Assembly (NCBI RefSeq): GCF_042665195.1
Contig: NZ_JBHTBW010000011.1
Location: 1 to 52,693 of the forward strand
Length of the DNA: 52,693 nt
Direction: 5' to 3'
From: Laceyella putida
GTDB lineage: Bacteria; Bacillota; Bacilli; Thermoactinomycetales; Thermoactinomycetaceae
The notes below the pieces were generated by a model, which was not told the DNA's origin, made no database searches, and saw only the letters and a list, made by a program, of their open reading frames with translations. Shown one piece after another: positions 16,657 through 25,647 of this stretch (position 1 is the stretch's first letter; each line of letters begins with the position of its first letter). The translations under genes were made by a program, and so were the position numbers.

Positions 16657-16803
16657 ATGTTTATTAAAAAGAGAGTGAAGCGCAACAAGAAGAAATGGAT
16701 TTGGATTTGGAACAAAAACAAAAACAAAAACAAGAACCACATCCGCATTGACATTGATATCGACGTGGACAAAAAACGCAAGAAAAAAAAGCACCATCAC
16801 TAA
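16657..16803 (+). CDS. 48-residue highly basic repetitive peptide
   Basis: ATG at 16657 with AGGGGAG 7 nt upstream and a perfect terminator 20 nt after the stop mark this as a real, monocistronic gene. The product is made of blocks: a basic start (FIKKRVKRNKKK), an alternating WIWIW, an NKNKNKNKN run, an alternating HIRIDIDIDVD and a KKRKKKK tail with three His. The alternation of large hydrophobic and charged residues would suit beta-strands or fibres; the Lys/Arg content suits binding to nucleic acid, polyanions or a cell/spore surface. I do not know any family like it. Reverse-strand frames over the same stretch are Val/Phe-rich shadows of these codons. Confidence 0.75.
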   Translation: MFIKKRVKRNKKKWIWIWNKNKNKNKNHIRIDIDIDVDKKRKKKKHHH

Positions 16804-16823
16804 GCTATTAATTAAACCGGCCA

Positions 16824-16864
16824 AACGAACTACCTTGCTGACCTGGTAAGGTAGTTCGTTTTTT
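16824..16864 (+). terminator. Intrinsic terminator of the 48-codon gene
   Basis: AACGAACTACCTT and its exact complement AAGGTAGTTCGTT enclose a short loop and are followed by a run of T. Confidence 0.9.
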
Positions 16865-17011
16865 GGTCATTAGCGGCATGAATGCTAACCAGATTCATCT
16901 TAATAAAAATTAAAACTATTGTTATAATATGATTATTCGTTATATGATGTAAATGAAACTGCGCTAATCGCCTGTTCTCACGGTTAACTTACCTAACCAG
17001 AGGTGATCAAT

Positions 17012-18349
17012 GTGTCAAGCATCCTGATCAAGAATGCCCAGATTGTAACCATGGATCAGAACAACCGGATTTTATTAGGCGACATATTGGTGGAACATGA
17101 CCGCATCAAAGCCATCGGCCCCGACATCCAACCCCCAGCCGGCGCCAAAGTGATCGACGCGACCCATCGCATCGTGATCCCCGGATTTATCCAAACGCAT
17201 ATTCACTTGTGCCAAACGTTGTTCCGAGGACAAGCGGATGACCTTGAACTGTTGGATTGGCTAAAAAAACGGGTGTGGCCGTTGGAAGCGGCGCACGACG
17301 GGGAATCCCTTTATTACTCCGCTCTGCTCGGGATTGGTGAATTGATCCAAGGTGGCACCACCTGCATTGTCGATATGGAAACGGTTCACCATACGGAACA
17401 TGCGTTTACAGCCCTCGCCCAGAGCGGCATCCGGGCACTGTCGGGAAAAGTCATGATGGATAAAGGCGATGAAGTGCCGACGTTATTGCGGGAAAAAACC
17501 AGCCAGTCGATCCAGCAAAGTGTGGATCTGTTGGAAAAATGGCACCTGCACGATGAAGGCCGCATCCAATATGCGTTTTGTCCCCGTTTTGTGGTATCCT
17601 GCACCGAAGAATTGCTGGTGGAAGTGCGTGATCTGTCCGAGCGGTATCGGGTCAGCGTCCATACGCACGCCTCGGAAAACCGGGGTGAGATCGCCTTGGT
17701 TGAAGCGGAACGCGGGATGCGAAACGTCGTTTATCTGGATCATATCGGCCTTGCCAATGAACGCTTAATCCTGGCGCACTGCGTGTGGTTAAATGATGAG
17801 GAAAAAGAGATCATCCGTAAGCGCAAAGTGAAGGTAAGCCACTGTCCCGGTTCCAATCTCAAGCTCGCATCAGGCATTGCCGATGTTCCCGACCTGCTCG
17901 ACAAGCAGATCTCGGTTAGCTTGGGCGCGGATGGTGCCGCATGCAACAATAACTTGGACATGTTTAACGAGATGAAGCTGGCAGCGGTCCTGCATAAGCC
18001 AACCCATGGCCCAACCGCGATGAAAGCGCGCAAAATATTTGAGATGGCCACCATTGGCGGGGCGCGGGCAGTCGGCCTGGAAGATCAGATCGGCAGTTTG
18101 GAAGTGGGCAAAAAAGCCGATCTGGCCATCCTCAACCTAAACAAATTCCATGCCTTCCCCTCGGCCGAAGTGGATCCCGTCTCCCGAATTGTCTATTCCG
18201 CTTCCAAAACCGATGTGGAAACCACGATCATCAATGGCAAGATCGTCATGGAGAATCGAATCATGAAAACCATCGATGAAGAAATCGTCCTGAAAGAAGC
18301 GAATCGGTCAATCAAACGACTGCTCAAGCGACTTCCATCCATCACTTAG
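17012..18349 (+). CDS. Amidohydrolase, SAH/MTA deaminase-like (TrzN/AtzA/DadD group)
   Basis: A protein of about 445 residues from the cytosine/adenosine-deaminase branch of the amidohydrolase superfamily. Metal ligands are visible in order: GFIQTHIHLCQTLFRG (HxH), VHTHASENRGE, LILAHCVWL and VSLGADGAACNNN (Asp). A C-terminal GSLEVGKKADLAIL composite-domain return is also present. Likely reaction is hydrolytic deamination of S-adenosylhomocysteine, methylthioadenosine, 5'-deoxyadenosine or a related ring compound. The start may be GTG 17012 (AGAGGTGAT upstream) or GTG 17003. It stands alone, with a TATAAT-containing AT-rich region upstream. Confidence 0.87.
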   Translation: MSSILIKNAQIVTMDQNNRILLGDILVEHDRIKAIGPDIQPPAGAKVIDATHRIVIPGFIQTHIHLCQTLFRGQADDLELLDWLKKRVWPLEAAHDGESLYYSALLGIGELIQGGTTCIVDMETVHHTEHAFTALAQSGIRALSGKVMMDKGDEVPTLLREKTSQSIQQSVDLLEKWHLHDEGRIQYAFCPRFVVSCTEELLVEVRDLSERYRVSVHTHASENRGEIALVEAERGMRNVVYLDHIGLANERLILAHCVWLNDEEKEIIRKRKVKVSHCPGSNLKLASGIADVPDLLDKQISVSLGADGAACNNNLDMFNEMKLAAVLHKPTHGPTAMKARKIFEMATIGGARAVGLEDQIGSLEVGKKADLAILNLNKFHAFPSAEVDPVSRIVYSASKTDVETTIINGKIVMENRIMKTIDEEIVLKEANRSIKRLLKRLPSIT

Positions 18350-18506
18350 ATAAGGGAAACAAGCACAGACCCTGTCAACGGCTGGAACATTTGTCTTTAA
18401 TGGCATCTCAAATAGTGAATCGCCAAGGCACCTATTTGCATGATCGCCCACTGCCCCGGCGGAAGCGGCGAACTTGTCCGTCCAGGCAACCAGGTTTGCC
18501 TAAAGG

Positions 18507-20858
18507 CTAAGGCCCTTCCATTTCCAACTCTTCCACTCGTTTTTCCGCAACTTTCGTATCTTTTTGCGCGTAAAACGTTTCCGCTTTCTCCACAATCACG
18601 GTGGTGTTGTATTCGGGAATGCCCGCGTACTTCTCATACACCCCTTTGGGGATCAACACGTTTCCCTCCGGCCAGTGCACTTCGATGTTCCCCACTTTCA
18701 TCTCGGCGAATTTGACCCTTCCTTGGAAGAGTCCATGTTGGTTGTAGACGACAATCCGTTCTCCTTCATTCACGCCGATCCGCTTGGCATCTTCCAGAGA
18801 GAGCAACACGTCATCACGCTCCGCCGCATTGAACGGATCGATCTCACTGTAGATCATCGAATTGAATTGCTTCCCGCGACGGGTGGTGAGATAGAACTGC
18901 CCTTCCGCTTTCCTCAGCTCCGGCAGTTCAATCGCGATCAGGTTGCCGCGGCCATCCGGGGTGGGACAAATCCCTTCTTCACAAAGCCAGGCTCCACCCC
19001 ACTGGAAAACATCCCCTTGCTTCCGCAGATGTTGAATCCCCTCATAGTTGGGAGCCGCTTTGGCGATTTCCTGCCGCATCTCCTGTAAATTGTCAAACCA
19101 GATCAACGCCTTCTGCTCCGGCTTCACACGGACGGCCAAGTCCCGATAGATTTCCCACTCCGGCCGCGCCTCTTCAATGCGGGGACCTTCAATCTCCGGT
19201 GAGAAATAAACCATGCGCTCAGTTGAGGTCGAGGTGACCCCTCCGGGAATCTCATAACGTGTCATCGCCGGCAACACAATCACTGCTTCTCGTGCCTCCA
19301 CCAATGTGGACGTGTTGAGGATGATATCCTGATGCACCCGGATTTCCATCTTTTCCAGACACATTCTCACAAAGTCCGGATCGGGCATCGTTTCCAAGAA
19401 GTTACCCCCTGAAGTGTAAAAGAGGCGGCATTTGCGCTCATGGTCATCAGGCAATAAGGCGTTTTCCAAGGTAAGCCCCACAATGTCGCCTTGCCAGCGC
19501 GGCACTGAAAAGCCCCATACCTTTTCAACGCGTTCCGCTTGCTCATCCGTGAAGTCGCCACCCGGCAAACTGAAGGGATCCGCTCCCATCTCGCCTGATC
19601 CCTGCACACCTGAATGTCCGCGAATCGGCATCACACCGCAATGCTCCCGGCCGATAAACCCCCTTAACAATGCCAAATTGGCCACTTGTGAGACATTGTC
19701 CGTCCCAAACCGGTGCTGGGTCAGTCCCATCGACCAGACAAACACCGCCGATTTCGCCCGGGCCAGGATTCCGGCAAACTCCCGCATGCGCTCCCGCGGC
19801 AAACCGGACGACCGCTCCAACGTATCCCAATCATATTGGCAGACATGCGCCTTCAACTGTTCATACCCATTCACGTGCTCCCGCACAAACGCATGAGCTA
19901 TGGCAGAGCCGGTTTCTTCCTCTTCCATCTCAAACCAGCACTTCATCACGCCATTCATAAACGCGATATCGCCGCCAATATTCACTTGGTAGAAGCCATC
20001 CGCGATCTTCGTCCCAAACAGCGCCGAATCGGGGATGGATGGAATCCAGTATTTCTCCATCGATGGCTCGTGGTACGGATTGATCACGAGGATCTTTGTC
20101 CCTTTGCGTTTGGCCGCATACATGTATTTGGTTGACACCGGCTGGTTGTTGGCCGCCACACTCCCCCAAAACACCAGCACATCCGTCCCGATCCAGTCTT
20201 TGTAATTGCAACTGGACGCACCGATCCCCAGTGAACGTTTCAACGCGGTCTTCGAGGGGGAATGGCAGATGCGGGAAGCATTGTCGATGTTGTTGGTGCC
20301 CAAGAAGCGCGCCACCTTGGCCGCCATGTAGTAGCTTTCATTGGGAGTGCCGCGCGAAGTCAAATAAAAGGCGAGGCCTTTGGGGTTGATGCGTTTGATC
20401 TTGTCGGCGATGAGGTCTAGCGCTTCATCCCAACCGAGGCGCGAGAATCGGCGTTCACCCGCCCGCCTGATCAACGGATAGGGGATTCGGCCCAACCGGC
20501 GAAGCTGGGTGCTGTTCCCTTTGCTCAACTCGTCGATATCCCGATGAAGCACTTCCGGCTTGATCGCCGGCATCGTATTTAAGCGGAGCACATTCAACCG
20601 CGTCGTGCAAAGGTGCGGTCCCGCCAGCGTCTGGTCATGCAATCCCGCCACCCCAAGCGCACAGCCATCGCAAACCCCTTGTGTCAAAATCCTCGTCGCA
20701 TATGCCAGATTGTCACGATTCTCCCAAGCCACCTTAATCGTATCCCGAATATGGTGTGGCTTCACCTTGCCCAATCCAAAGGGGATCGGGCTCACCCACA
20801 GCTTGGGATCGGGCAGTGACGGCAGTTTCATTGGTCCCGTGTGTTTGGTTTTACCCAA
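18507..20858 (-). CDS. FdhF/YdeP-family molybdopterin oxidoreductase (formate-dehydrogenase-like)
   Basis: A 783-residue molybdopterin enzyme. The N terminus has CDGCALGVAG, a YdeP-type feature rather than a full four-Cys Fe-S motif. LTSRGTPNESYYMAAKVARF follows. The active-site segment ASRICHSPSKTALKRSLG has Cys where E. coli FdhF has selenocysteine. MPIRGHSGVQGSGEMG and the C-terminal molybdopterin-dinucleotide domain (GEFY-like QFYLTTRRGKQFN, GDVVLVY-like) complete it. The start is TTG with AAGGAGAGG upstream. fdhD, needed to sulphurate the Mo cofactor of formate dehydrogenases, lies divergently 188 bp away. The natural substrate of the YdeP group is not established. Confidence 0.87.
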   Translation of the reverse strand: MGKTKHTGPMKLPSLPDPKLWVSPIPFGLGKVKPHHIRDTIKVAWENRDNLAYATRILTQGVCDGCALGVAGLHDQTLAGPHLCTTRLNVLRLNTMPAIKPEVLHRDIDELSKGNSTQLRRLGRIPYPLIRRAGERRFSRLGWDEALDLIADKIKRINPKGLAFYLTSRGTPNESYYMAAKVARFLGTNNIDNASRICHSPSKTALKRSLGIGASSCNYKDWIGTDVLVFWGSVAANNQPVSTKYMYAAKRKGTKILVINPYHEPSMEKYWIPSIPDSALFGTKIADGFYQVNIGGDIAFMNGVMKCWFEMEEEETGSAIAHAFVREHVNGYEQLKAHVCQYDWDTLERSSGLPRERMREFAGILARAKSAVFVWSMGLTQHRFGTDNVSQVANLALLRGFIGREHCGVMPIRGHSGVQGSGEMGADPFSLPGGDFTDEQAERVEKVWGFSVPRWQGDIVGLTLENALLPDDHERKCRLFYTSGGNFLETMPDPDFVRMCLEKMEIRVHQDIILNTSTLVEAREAVIVLPAMTRYEIPGGVTSTSTERMVYFSPEIEGPRIEEARPEWEIYRDLAVRVKPEQKALIWFDNLQEMRQEIAKAAPNYEGIQHLRKQGDVFQWGGAWLCEEGICPTPDGRGNLIAIELPELRKAEGQFYLTTRRGKQFNSMIYSEIDPFNAAERDDVLLSLEDAKRIGVNEGERIVVYNQHGLFQGRVKFAEMKVGNIEVHWPEGNVLIPKGVYEKYAGIPEYNTTVIVEKAETFYAQKDTKVAEKRVEELEMEGP

Positions 20859-21045
20859 AACATCCTCTCCTTATCACTTTTCTATGATGGCGACCTCGAC
20901 GACTTCATTCATGCTCTGTTTCAGGCCGCCACTTTCTTTTCCATTCAGCAACCATTGATCAATTTGTTAGAATATATTTTATAATGATTATAAAATGAAA
21001 ACGTTTGCTCCTCAATCATGACACGATAGAAAAGAGGCGGAGACC

Positions 21046-21831
21046 ATGAACATTTCTTCATATAGAACCATCCTCAAATATGCCCAAGGCTCCATCCACG
21101 AGCAAGAAGAGCCCATCGTGATCGAATACCCCCTCACCATCGTGGTCAACGGCGAAGAATTCGCCACGCTCGTCTGCACGCCCACTCATTTGGAAGACAT
21201 GGCCATCGGCTTTCTCGCTTCGGAAGGGATCATCCGTTTCGCCGACGAGCTCGAAGCCATCTCCATCGATGAGCGACGCGGATTCGCTTATGTCCAAACC
21301 AGCAACAAACTCCCGACCGCCAAAGAATTTTACGCCAAGCGCGTGATTGGTTCGTGTTGCGGCAAAAGCAGGCAATCGTTCTATTTCTACAATGATATCC
21401 AAACAGCCAAGACCGTCAGAAGCAAAGCCACCCTGTCCATCGACCAATGCTTTCATTTTATGCGGTTACTCCATCAAGAATCGATTGACTTCCAACAGAC
21501 CGGCGGCGTCCACAACGCCATCCTATGCAACGCGGAGGGCATCCTTGTGGCCCGTACCGATATCGGGCGCCACAACACCCTGGACAAGATCTTCGGGCAC
21601 TGGATCCGCCATCCGTTTCCCTTACGTGATACCTTCATCGCGTTCAGCGGACGTGTCTCCTCCGAAGTCCTGCTAAAGGTGGCCAAAATCGGTGTGGGCA
21701 TCATCCTTTCCAAATCAGCCCCCACCGAGTTGGCTCTGAAGATGGCGGAGGAACTGGGCATCACCATTGTAGGATTCATCCGCGGCGAGCAATGCAATGT
21801 GTATACGCATGCGGACAGGATTCTGTTGTGA
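21046..21831 (+). CDS. fdhD: Formate dehydrogenase accessory sulphurtransferase FdhD
   Basis: A 261-residue FdhD, which passes sulphur from a cysteine desulphurase to the bis-MGD cofactor of formate-dehydrogenase-type enzymes. Visible blocks are IEYPLTIVVNGEEFATLVCTP, THLEDMAIGFLASEGII, the cysteine loop GSCCGKSRQSFYF, TGGVHNAILCN, RTDIGRHNTLDKI and FSGRVSSEVLLKVAKIGV. RBS GAGGCGGAG. It is divergent from its likely client, the FdhF/YdeP-type gene, and the shared 188-bp gap must hold both promoters. An IS1341-type element sits right behind its stop. Confidence 0.95.
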   Translation: MNISSYRTILKYAQGSIHEQEEPIVIEYPLTIVVNGEEFATLVCTPTHLEDMAIGFLASEGIIRFADELEAISIDERRGFAYVQTSNKLPTAKEFYAKRVIGSCCGKSRQSFYFYNDIQTAKTVRSKATLSIDQCFHFMRLLHQESIDFQQTGGVHNAILCNAEGILVARTDIGRHNTLDKIFGHWIRHPFPLRDTFIAFSGRVSSEVLLKVAKIGVGIILSKSAPTELALKMAEELGITIVGFIRGEQCNVYTHADRILL

Positions 21832-21906
21832 AGATTGACCACTCCCCATGCCTAAAGGCAGGGGATTCTTGGGTAATCCCTTCCACCCAAGGGAACTTAA
21901 CCAAGC

Positions 21907-23022
21907 TTAGACCGCCAGCCCAGCGGCAATGAGTCTTAAACCTTCTTGTAAAATGTTTATCGATGCGTTGATATCTCTGTCATGGTTTGTGTGACACTCT
22001 GGGCATGTCCACTGTCTGAGGTTGAGACTTTTTACTTCCTTGTTTCTGTAGCCACAGTTGGAACATCGTTGGCTGGATGGAAAGGTTTTTCCGACTTTGA
22101 CCATGATTCTTCCATACCATTTAGCCTTATACTCCAACATGGATACAAATTCAGACCATGACGCATCGGTGATTGATTTAGCTACGTTGTGATTTTTAAT
22201 CATGTTTTTTACCTGTAAGTCTTCCAGACAGATGACTTGGTTTTCGCGAATCAGTTTGGTAGACAGTTTATGTAGAAAATCATGTCTTGCATTAACGATC
22301 TTTTCGTGGATTCCAGAAACCTTGACCCGTGCTTTGTTCCAATTGGAACCGCCTTTTTGACGGCGTGATAGGATTCGTTGCCATCTAGCTAATTGTTTTT
22401 CATACTTTCTGAAGAACTTGGGCGCATTGATTTTTCCACCATTTGAGATGATTGCGAAATTTTTTAAGCCGAGATCGATACCAACCGCTTTCCCTTTATC
22501 TACTGGGACATATGGACAGTCCTTCATTTCACACAGGATGGAAACAAAATATTTACCCGACGGGTTGCGGCGGATCGTGGCAGAAAGTATTTTTCCTTCG
22601 ACTTCACGGGATTTAGCAAATTGAACCCATCCCAGCTTAGGAAGTTTCATTTTGTTTCCTTCTATTTTGATGTTTTGGTTTACACATTGACTGGTATAGG
22701 ATTGGACTTTGTTCCGTTTGCTTTTGAAACGTGGACGGTCATTCTGTTTTTTGAAAAAGCGTTTAAATGCATCGTCCAGATGCTTCAATGCATTTTGAAG
22801 TGAAGTGGAATCCACTTCTTTTAACCACACGAATTCCTTCTTTCATTGCGTGAGTTGAGAAGAGCAAGCATGGTACGTTAATCCCTTTCCTGTTTGCTTG
22901 TATGCTTCATTCCACTTGGTTAAGAAGTGGTTAAAAACAAACCGACTACAACCCATTGACTTATTCATGAGTGTGGCTTGTTCTTTCGTTGGGTAGATAC
23001 GAAACTTAAACGCTTTGTGCAT
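21907..23022 (-). pseudogene. tnpB: TnpB (IS605 OrfB) RNA-guided nuclease with one nonsense codon
   Basis: The start ATG at 23022 has AAAGGAGGTG upstream and gives KAFKFRIYPTKEQATLMNKS, the TnpB N terminus. After 59 codons a TGA (22843-22845) interrupts (LTQ-stop-KKEFVWLKEV); the frame then continues unbroken for 311 more codons. The RuvC residues are kept: GIDLGLKNFA (Asp), VICLEDLQVKNM (Glu), HDRDINASINI (Asp). So is the zinc finger CSNCGYRN...CPEC. Total about 371 residues, normal for TnpB. One base change (TGA to TTA, for example) would restore it. TnpB cuts DNA guided by an RNA from the element's right end. Confidence 0.9.
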
Positions 23023-23088
23023 TTGGTTTTCACCTCCTTTTCCTATATCATATGCGTAAATACGCAATAGAAAAAGGAGGAAAAACGA

Positions 23089-23220
23089 ACACGAAAGAAA
23101 TTTACCACTTCTTTAGATGAAGAAGTGATTAAGCAATTAAAGCTACAAGCTGTTAAAGAGAATACAGATGCTAGCAAGATTATTGAGAAGTTAGTCAAAG
23201 AAATATTTACAAAAATTGCC
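23089..23220 (+). pseudogene. Ribbon-helix-helix protein fragment beside tnpB
   Basis: A frame reads KKFTTSLDEEVIKQLKLQAV then KENTDASKIIEKLVKEIF, the typical beta-strand/helix/helix of a small CopG/Arc-like DNA-binding protein. AAAAAGGAGG lies at the expected place, but the start is ACG rather than ATG and one extra A sits between it and the body. So neither start nor frame works. It diverges from tnpB with only ~60 bp between, and the sequence runs into the element-end hairpin at 23269. It could be an accessory gene of the element. Confidence 0.55.
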
Positions 23221-23417
23221 AGACTTACGAGAGGGTTAAACCTCCCCCGTCCGACGCTCGCTCTCATCCCCATAGCTGAAGCTAGGGTATCTCGCTCGCA
23301 TTGATATAAAACCATCTTTAACATTTTTCACTTCCCTTGTGCAACTTGACAACTGAGAGCCCATTTTCTTCAATCTTTTTTAGTCTGCTCGGGAACACTT
23401 TTACAGAGGTGAATAGG

Positions 23418-24086
23418 ATGTGCGGAAGATTTTCTTTATCTACGAATATCAATCAATTAAGAGACCTATTTGAAATGGAATTCATGGAAGAACTGCAACC
23501 TCGGTATAATATTGCCCCCACACAAAGCGTTCTTACGGTCGTCCAAGAAAAGGGAAAACGAATAGGGAAAACTATGCGATGGGGCCTGATCCCTTTTTGG
23601 GCAAAGGATGTGAAGATAGGATACAAAATGATCAACGCCAGAGCCGAGACGATTGATGAAAAGCCCATGTACAAAGGACTGTTCAAGAAACAACGTTGCT
23701 TAATCTTGGCTGATGGTTTTTATGAATGGAAAAAGACAGGGAATGAAAAGCACCCCTACCGTTTTCAAATGATCAGCGGAAAACCTTTTGCTTTTGCAGG
23801 ACTATGGAATCGATGGAGCAATGGAGATCAATCGTTCATCACCTGTTCCATCATCACTACAACACCCAATGAGATTACCAAAGAGGTCCATGATCGCATG
23901 CCGGTTATTCTTCCGCCGGATGCCTATCAGATGTGGTTGGAACCCGACATGAAGGATACCGATTATCTTAAGTCATTGTTACAGCCTTATCCCGCTGATG
24001 AAATGGATGCGTATGAAATATCGACACTGGTCAATTCTCCAAAGAATGATAATCCTTCGATTTTGAAGCCCATCCATCGCTTGTGA
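23418..24086 (+). CDS. SRAP-domain protein (SOS-response-associated, YedK-like)
   Basis: A 222-residue SRAP/HMCES-YedK protein, which forms a covalent thiazolidine link with abasic sites in single-stranded DNA through Cys2. The start at 23418 is fixed by MCGRFSLST, which must begin the protein so that Cys is N-terminal after Met removal; the frame is open further upstream. Other family blocks are YNIAPTQ, MRWGLIPFWAKD, INARAETI, CLILADGFYEWKK, FAFAGLWNRW, TTPNE and HDRMPVIL. It stands alone between the IS element and the cobalamin region. RBS AGAGGTG. Confidence 0.95.
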   Translation: MCGRFSLSTNINQLRDLFEMEFMEELQPRYNIAPTQSVLTVVQEKGKRIGKTMRWGLIPFWAKDVKIGYKMINARAETIDEKPMYKGLFKKQRCLILADGFYEWKKTGNEKHPYRFQMISGKPFAFAGLWNRWSNGDQSFITCSIITTTPNEITKEVHDRMPVILPPDAYQMWLEPDMKDTDYLKSLLQPYPADEMDAYEISTLVNSPKNDNPSILKPIHRL

Positions 24087-24119
24087 ATAAGGCAAAAACC
24101 ATCCCTTCTTACGCCCGGC

Positions 24120-24270
24120 TCATTGCGGCTCGCTGCCCCAGACCGAGGTCCCTTGATAATAGAGGGTCACTTTGTTCCAATCATATGCAGGGCGAAAGTG
24201 AATATGTGGGTTGCGAACCGATCTCAATTCCACGCCAACAAGCCCCGCCGCCAATGAACAGGACTTGTTG
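24120..24270 (-). pseudogene. Unidentified gene remnant
   Basis: On the minus strand one frame ends naturally with NPHIHFRPAYDWNKVTLYY then a short tail and TGA. A segment just upstream reads, across frames, like FIGGG plus LVGVEL, as in a nucleotide-binding fold. There is no start and the pieces are in different frames. I read it as debris of a deleted gene downstream of the NiCoT permease. The rest of the 200-bp gap shows nothing. Confidence 0.3.
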
Positions 24271-24285
24271 GAAAGGCTCTTTTCC

Positions 24286-25065
24286 TTACGCTTCCGCTTT
24301 TTTGCGCCAACTGATGATGAGGAAAAAGAGAAAAAAGATCATGAACAATGCCACGCCGAGCCACTCAAGCTCCAACTCCGCCTGTGGGTTGAAATAGAGG
24401 AACAGTTCATACAAGCCAATCCCGTAAGCCAACAGCACGATCATCCACCCCATCGTGATGGAGGCCCATTGGCTGGTTTTGTCACTGCTCTTGAGAGAAC
24501 GGTAGATGATCACGGAATCGAGGGTATCTGTAATGACCATGCCAATCGTAAACGTAAGCCCCAAGAGTAGCGGCATCACCTTGGAACCATTGCCGGCGGC
24601 CATGGCCCAAACAGACGTCTGGCTCACGGTATCGGCCGCCAAAGCCAACACTCCGCCGATCATCACAATCACGAAAGGATTGGTCGTTTCGCGAAAGGCC
24701 TTGGGAAGCCATTTCCCTTTCACCCCTTGCGGCTGGAACTCCTTTTGGTCATTTGTCCGTTTCACCAAGTTTGAAATGTTCAGGGTGCCGATAATCAACA
24801 AGGTGATGATGGACAACCAGGTGGCCATTTGATCAAAATAACCGGGAAAAGAGAACATCCGGCTGATGAGCCCAATGATCACGGCCACCCCGGTCACAAC
24901 CAACCCATGCCCCAACGAAAACAACGTGCCAACCCAACGGGCCATGGGCCTTTGCTTGTTCCAATTGTACCGCGTCAGTCCGTCGATGCAGGCCAAATGA
25001 TCCGCATCCAAGCCATGTTTCAACCCCAAGACGAACACCAACGCAAACAAGGACCATTCTCCCAT
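24286..25065 (-). CDS. NiCoT-family cobalt/nickel permease
   Basis: A 259-residue polytopic membrane protein with the NiCoT signature near its N terminus: GLKHGLDADHLACID, the HxxxxDH helix that selects Ni2+ or Co2+. There are about six to seven further hydrophobic helices and a short basic tail (SWRKKAEA). It follows cobO by 27 nt in the same direction, with AGGAG before the ATG. Its place at the end of the cobalamin operon points to cobalt as the ion. Length is shorter than HoxN (about 350) but close to small Bacillota members. Confidence 0.83.
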   Translation of the reverse strand: MGEWSLFALVFVLGLKHGLDADHLACIDGLTRYNWNKQRPMARWVGTLFSLGHGLVVTGVAVIIGLISRMFSFPGYFDQMATWLSIITLLIIGTLNISNLVKRTNDQKEFQPQGVKGKWLPKAFRETTNPFVIVMIGGVLALAADTVSQTSVWAMAAGNGSKVMPLLLGLTFTIGMVITDTLDSVIIYRSLKSSDKTSQWASITMGWMIVLLAYGIGLYELFLYFNPQAELELEWLGVALFMIFFLFFLIISWRKKAEA

Positions 25066-25092
25066 TTATGACGCTCCTCTCTTGGTTGTTCT

Positions 25093-25647
25093 TTAAAATT
25101 CAATTCCCTTCACCGCAGGCACGCCCGCTTGATAATAATGCTTCACCGCATCGATCCGCGACACCAAGTCAGCTTGCTCCACCACTTCCGGCAAAGCGTT
25201 CCGTCCGGTCAACACCAGGTGCGTATGCGTTGGCCGCTGTTTAATGAGCGCAAGTACTTCCCCCCGCGGCAAGACATCGTCGACGGGAAAGGAGGTGATC
25301 GAGAGCGCATTATTGATTTCATCCAGAATGGCCACATCGTACTCCCCGCTCATCACCCGCTCTTTCACCACTCTCCAGGCCCGGGCCAAAGCGTCTCGAT
25401 GCTCTTCCGGCGTTTTGGTCCAAGTGAAACCGATCCCCAGTTGGCAGATCTCCACCCCCAGCTTTTGCAAGGCCAATTGTTCACCATATGTGCGCTGAGG
25501 CGACTTGATGAACTGCCAGATGCCCACCCGTTGCCCACGTCCCACGGCGCGCAAAGCCAATCCCAACGCCGCCGTTGTTTTTCCCTTGCCTTCCCCCGTA
25601 TAGACCAAAGTTAAGCCGCGGCGGTTCCCCTTCCTCTGCTCAGGCAT
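25093..25647 (-). CDS. cobO: Corrinoid adenosyltransferase CobO/BtuR
   Basis: A 184-residue CobA/CobO/BtuR-type ATP:corrinoid adenosyltransferase that adds the 5'-deoxyadenosyl ligand to cob(I)yrinate or cobinamide. The P-loop is YTGEGKGKTTAALG at about 16-30. VGIWQFIKS, DVAILDEINNAL and THLVLTGRNALPEVVEQADLVS are family blocks. It overlaps the end of cbiA by 8 nt, with its own RBS (AGGAGGG) inside the upstream gene. Confidence 0.95.
   Translation of the reverse strand: MPEQRKGNRRGLTLVYTGEGKGKTTAALGLALRAVGRGQRVGIWQFIKSPQRTYGEQLALQKLGVEICQLGIGFTWTKTPEEHRDALARAWRVVKERVMSGEYDVAILDEINNALSITSFPVDDVLPRGEVLALIKQRPTHTHLVLTGRNALPEVVEQADLVSRIDAVKHYYQAGVPAVKGIEF

Larger units (their letters stand above)
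21836..23304 (-). mobile_element. IS200/IS605-group (IS1341-type, tnpB-only) element
   Basis: The element has tnpB but no Y1 transposase gene. At the tnpB-downstream side a hairpin CCCCATGCC-TAAA-GGCAGGGG (21844-21864) with one bulged base sits beside ATTGAC (minus strand GTCAAT, compare the TCAA cleavage site of IS608). At the other side a similar bulged hairpin CCCATAGC-TGAA-GCTAGGG lies at 23269-23287. Bulged hairpins near both ends are the hallmark of this group. The limits are estimated; the left side also carries a broken ribbon-helix-helix gene that may be part of it. Confidence 0.65.

Noticed and set aside
16584..16824. Val/Phe-rich minus-strand frames of 65-73 codons
   Set aside because: They are the complement of the Asn-Lys and Ile-Asp repeats of the plus-strand 48-codon gene, which alone has RBS and terminator.
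22856..23060. Separate small gene from the frame ahead of the tnpB nonsense codon
   Set aside because: It is simply the N-terminal 59 codons of tnpB plus leader; the frame resumes directly after the TGA.
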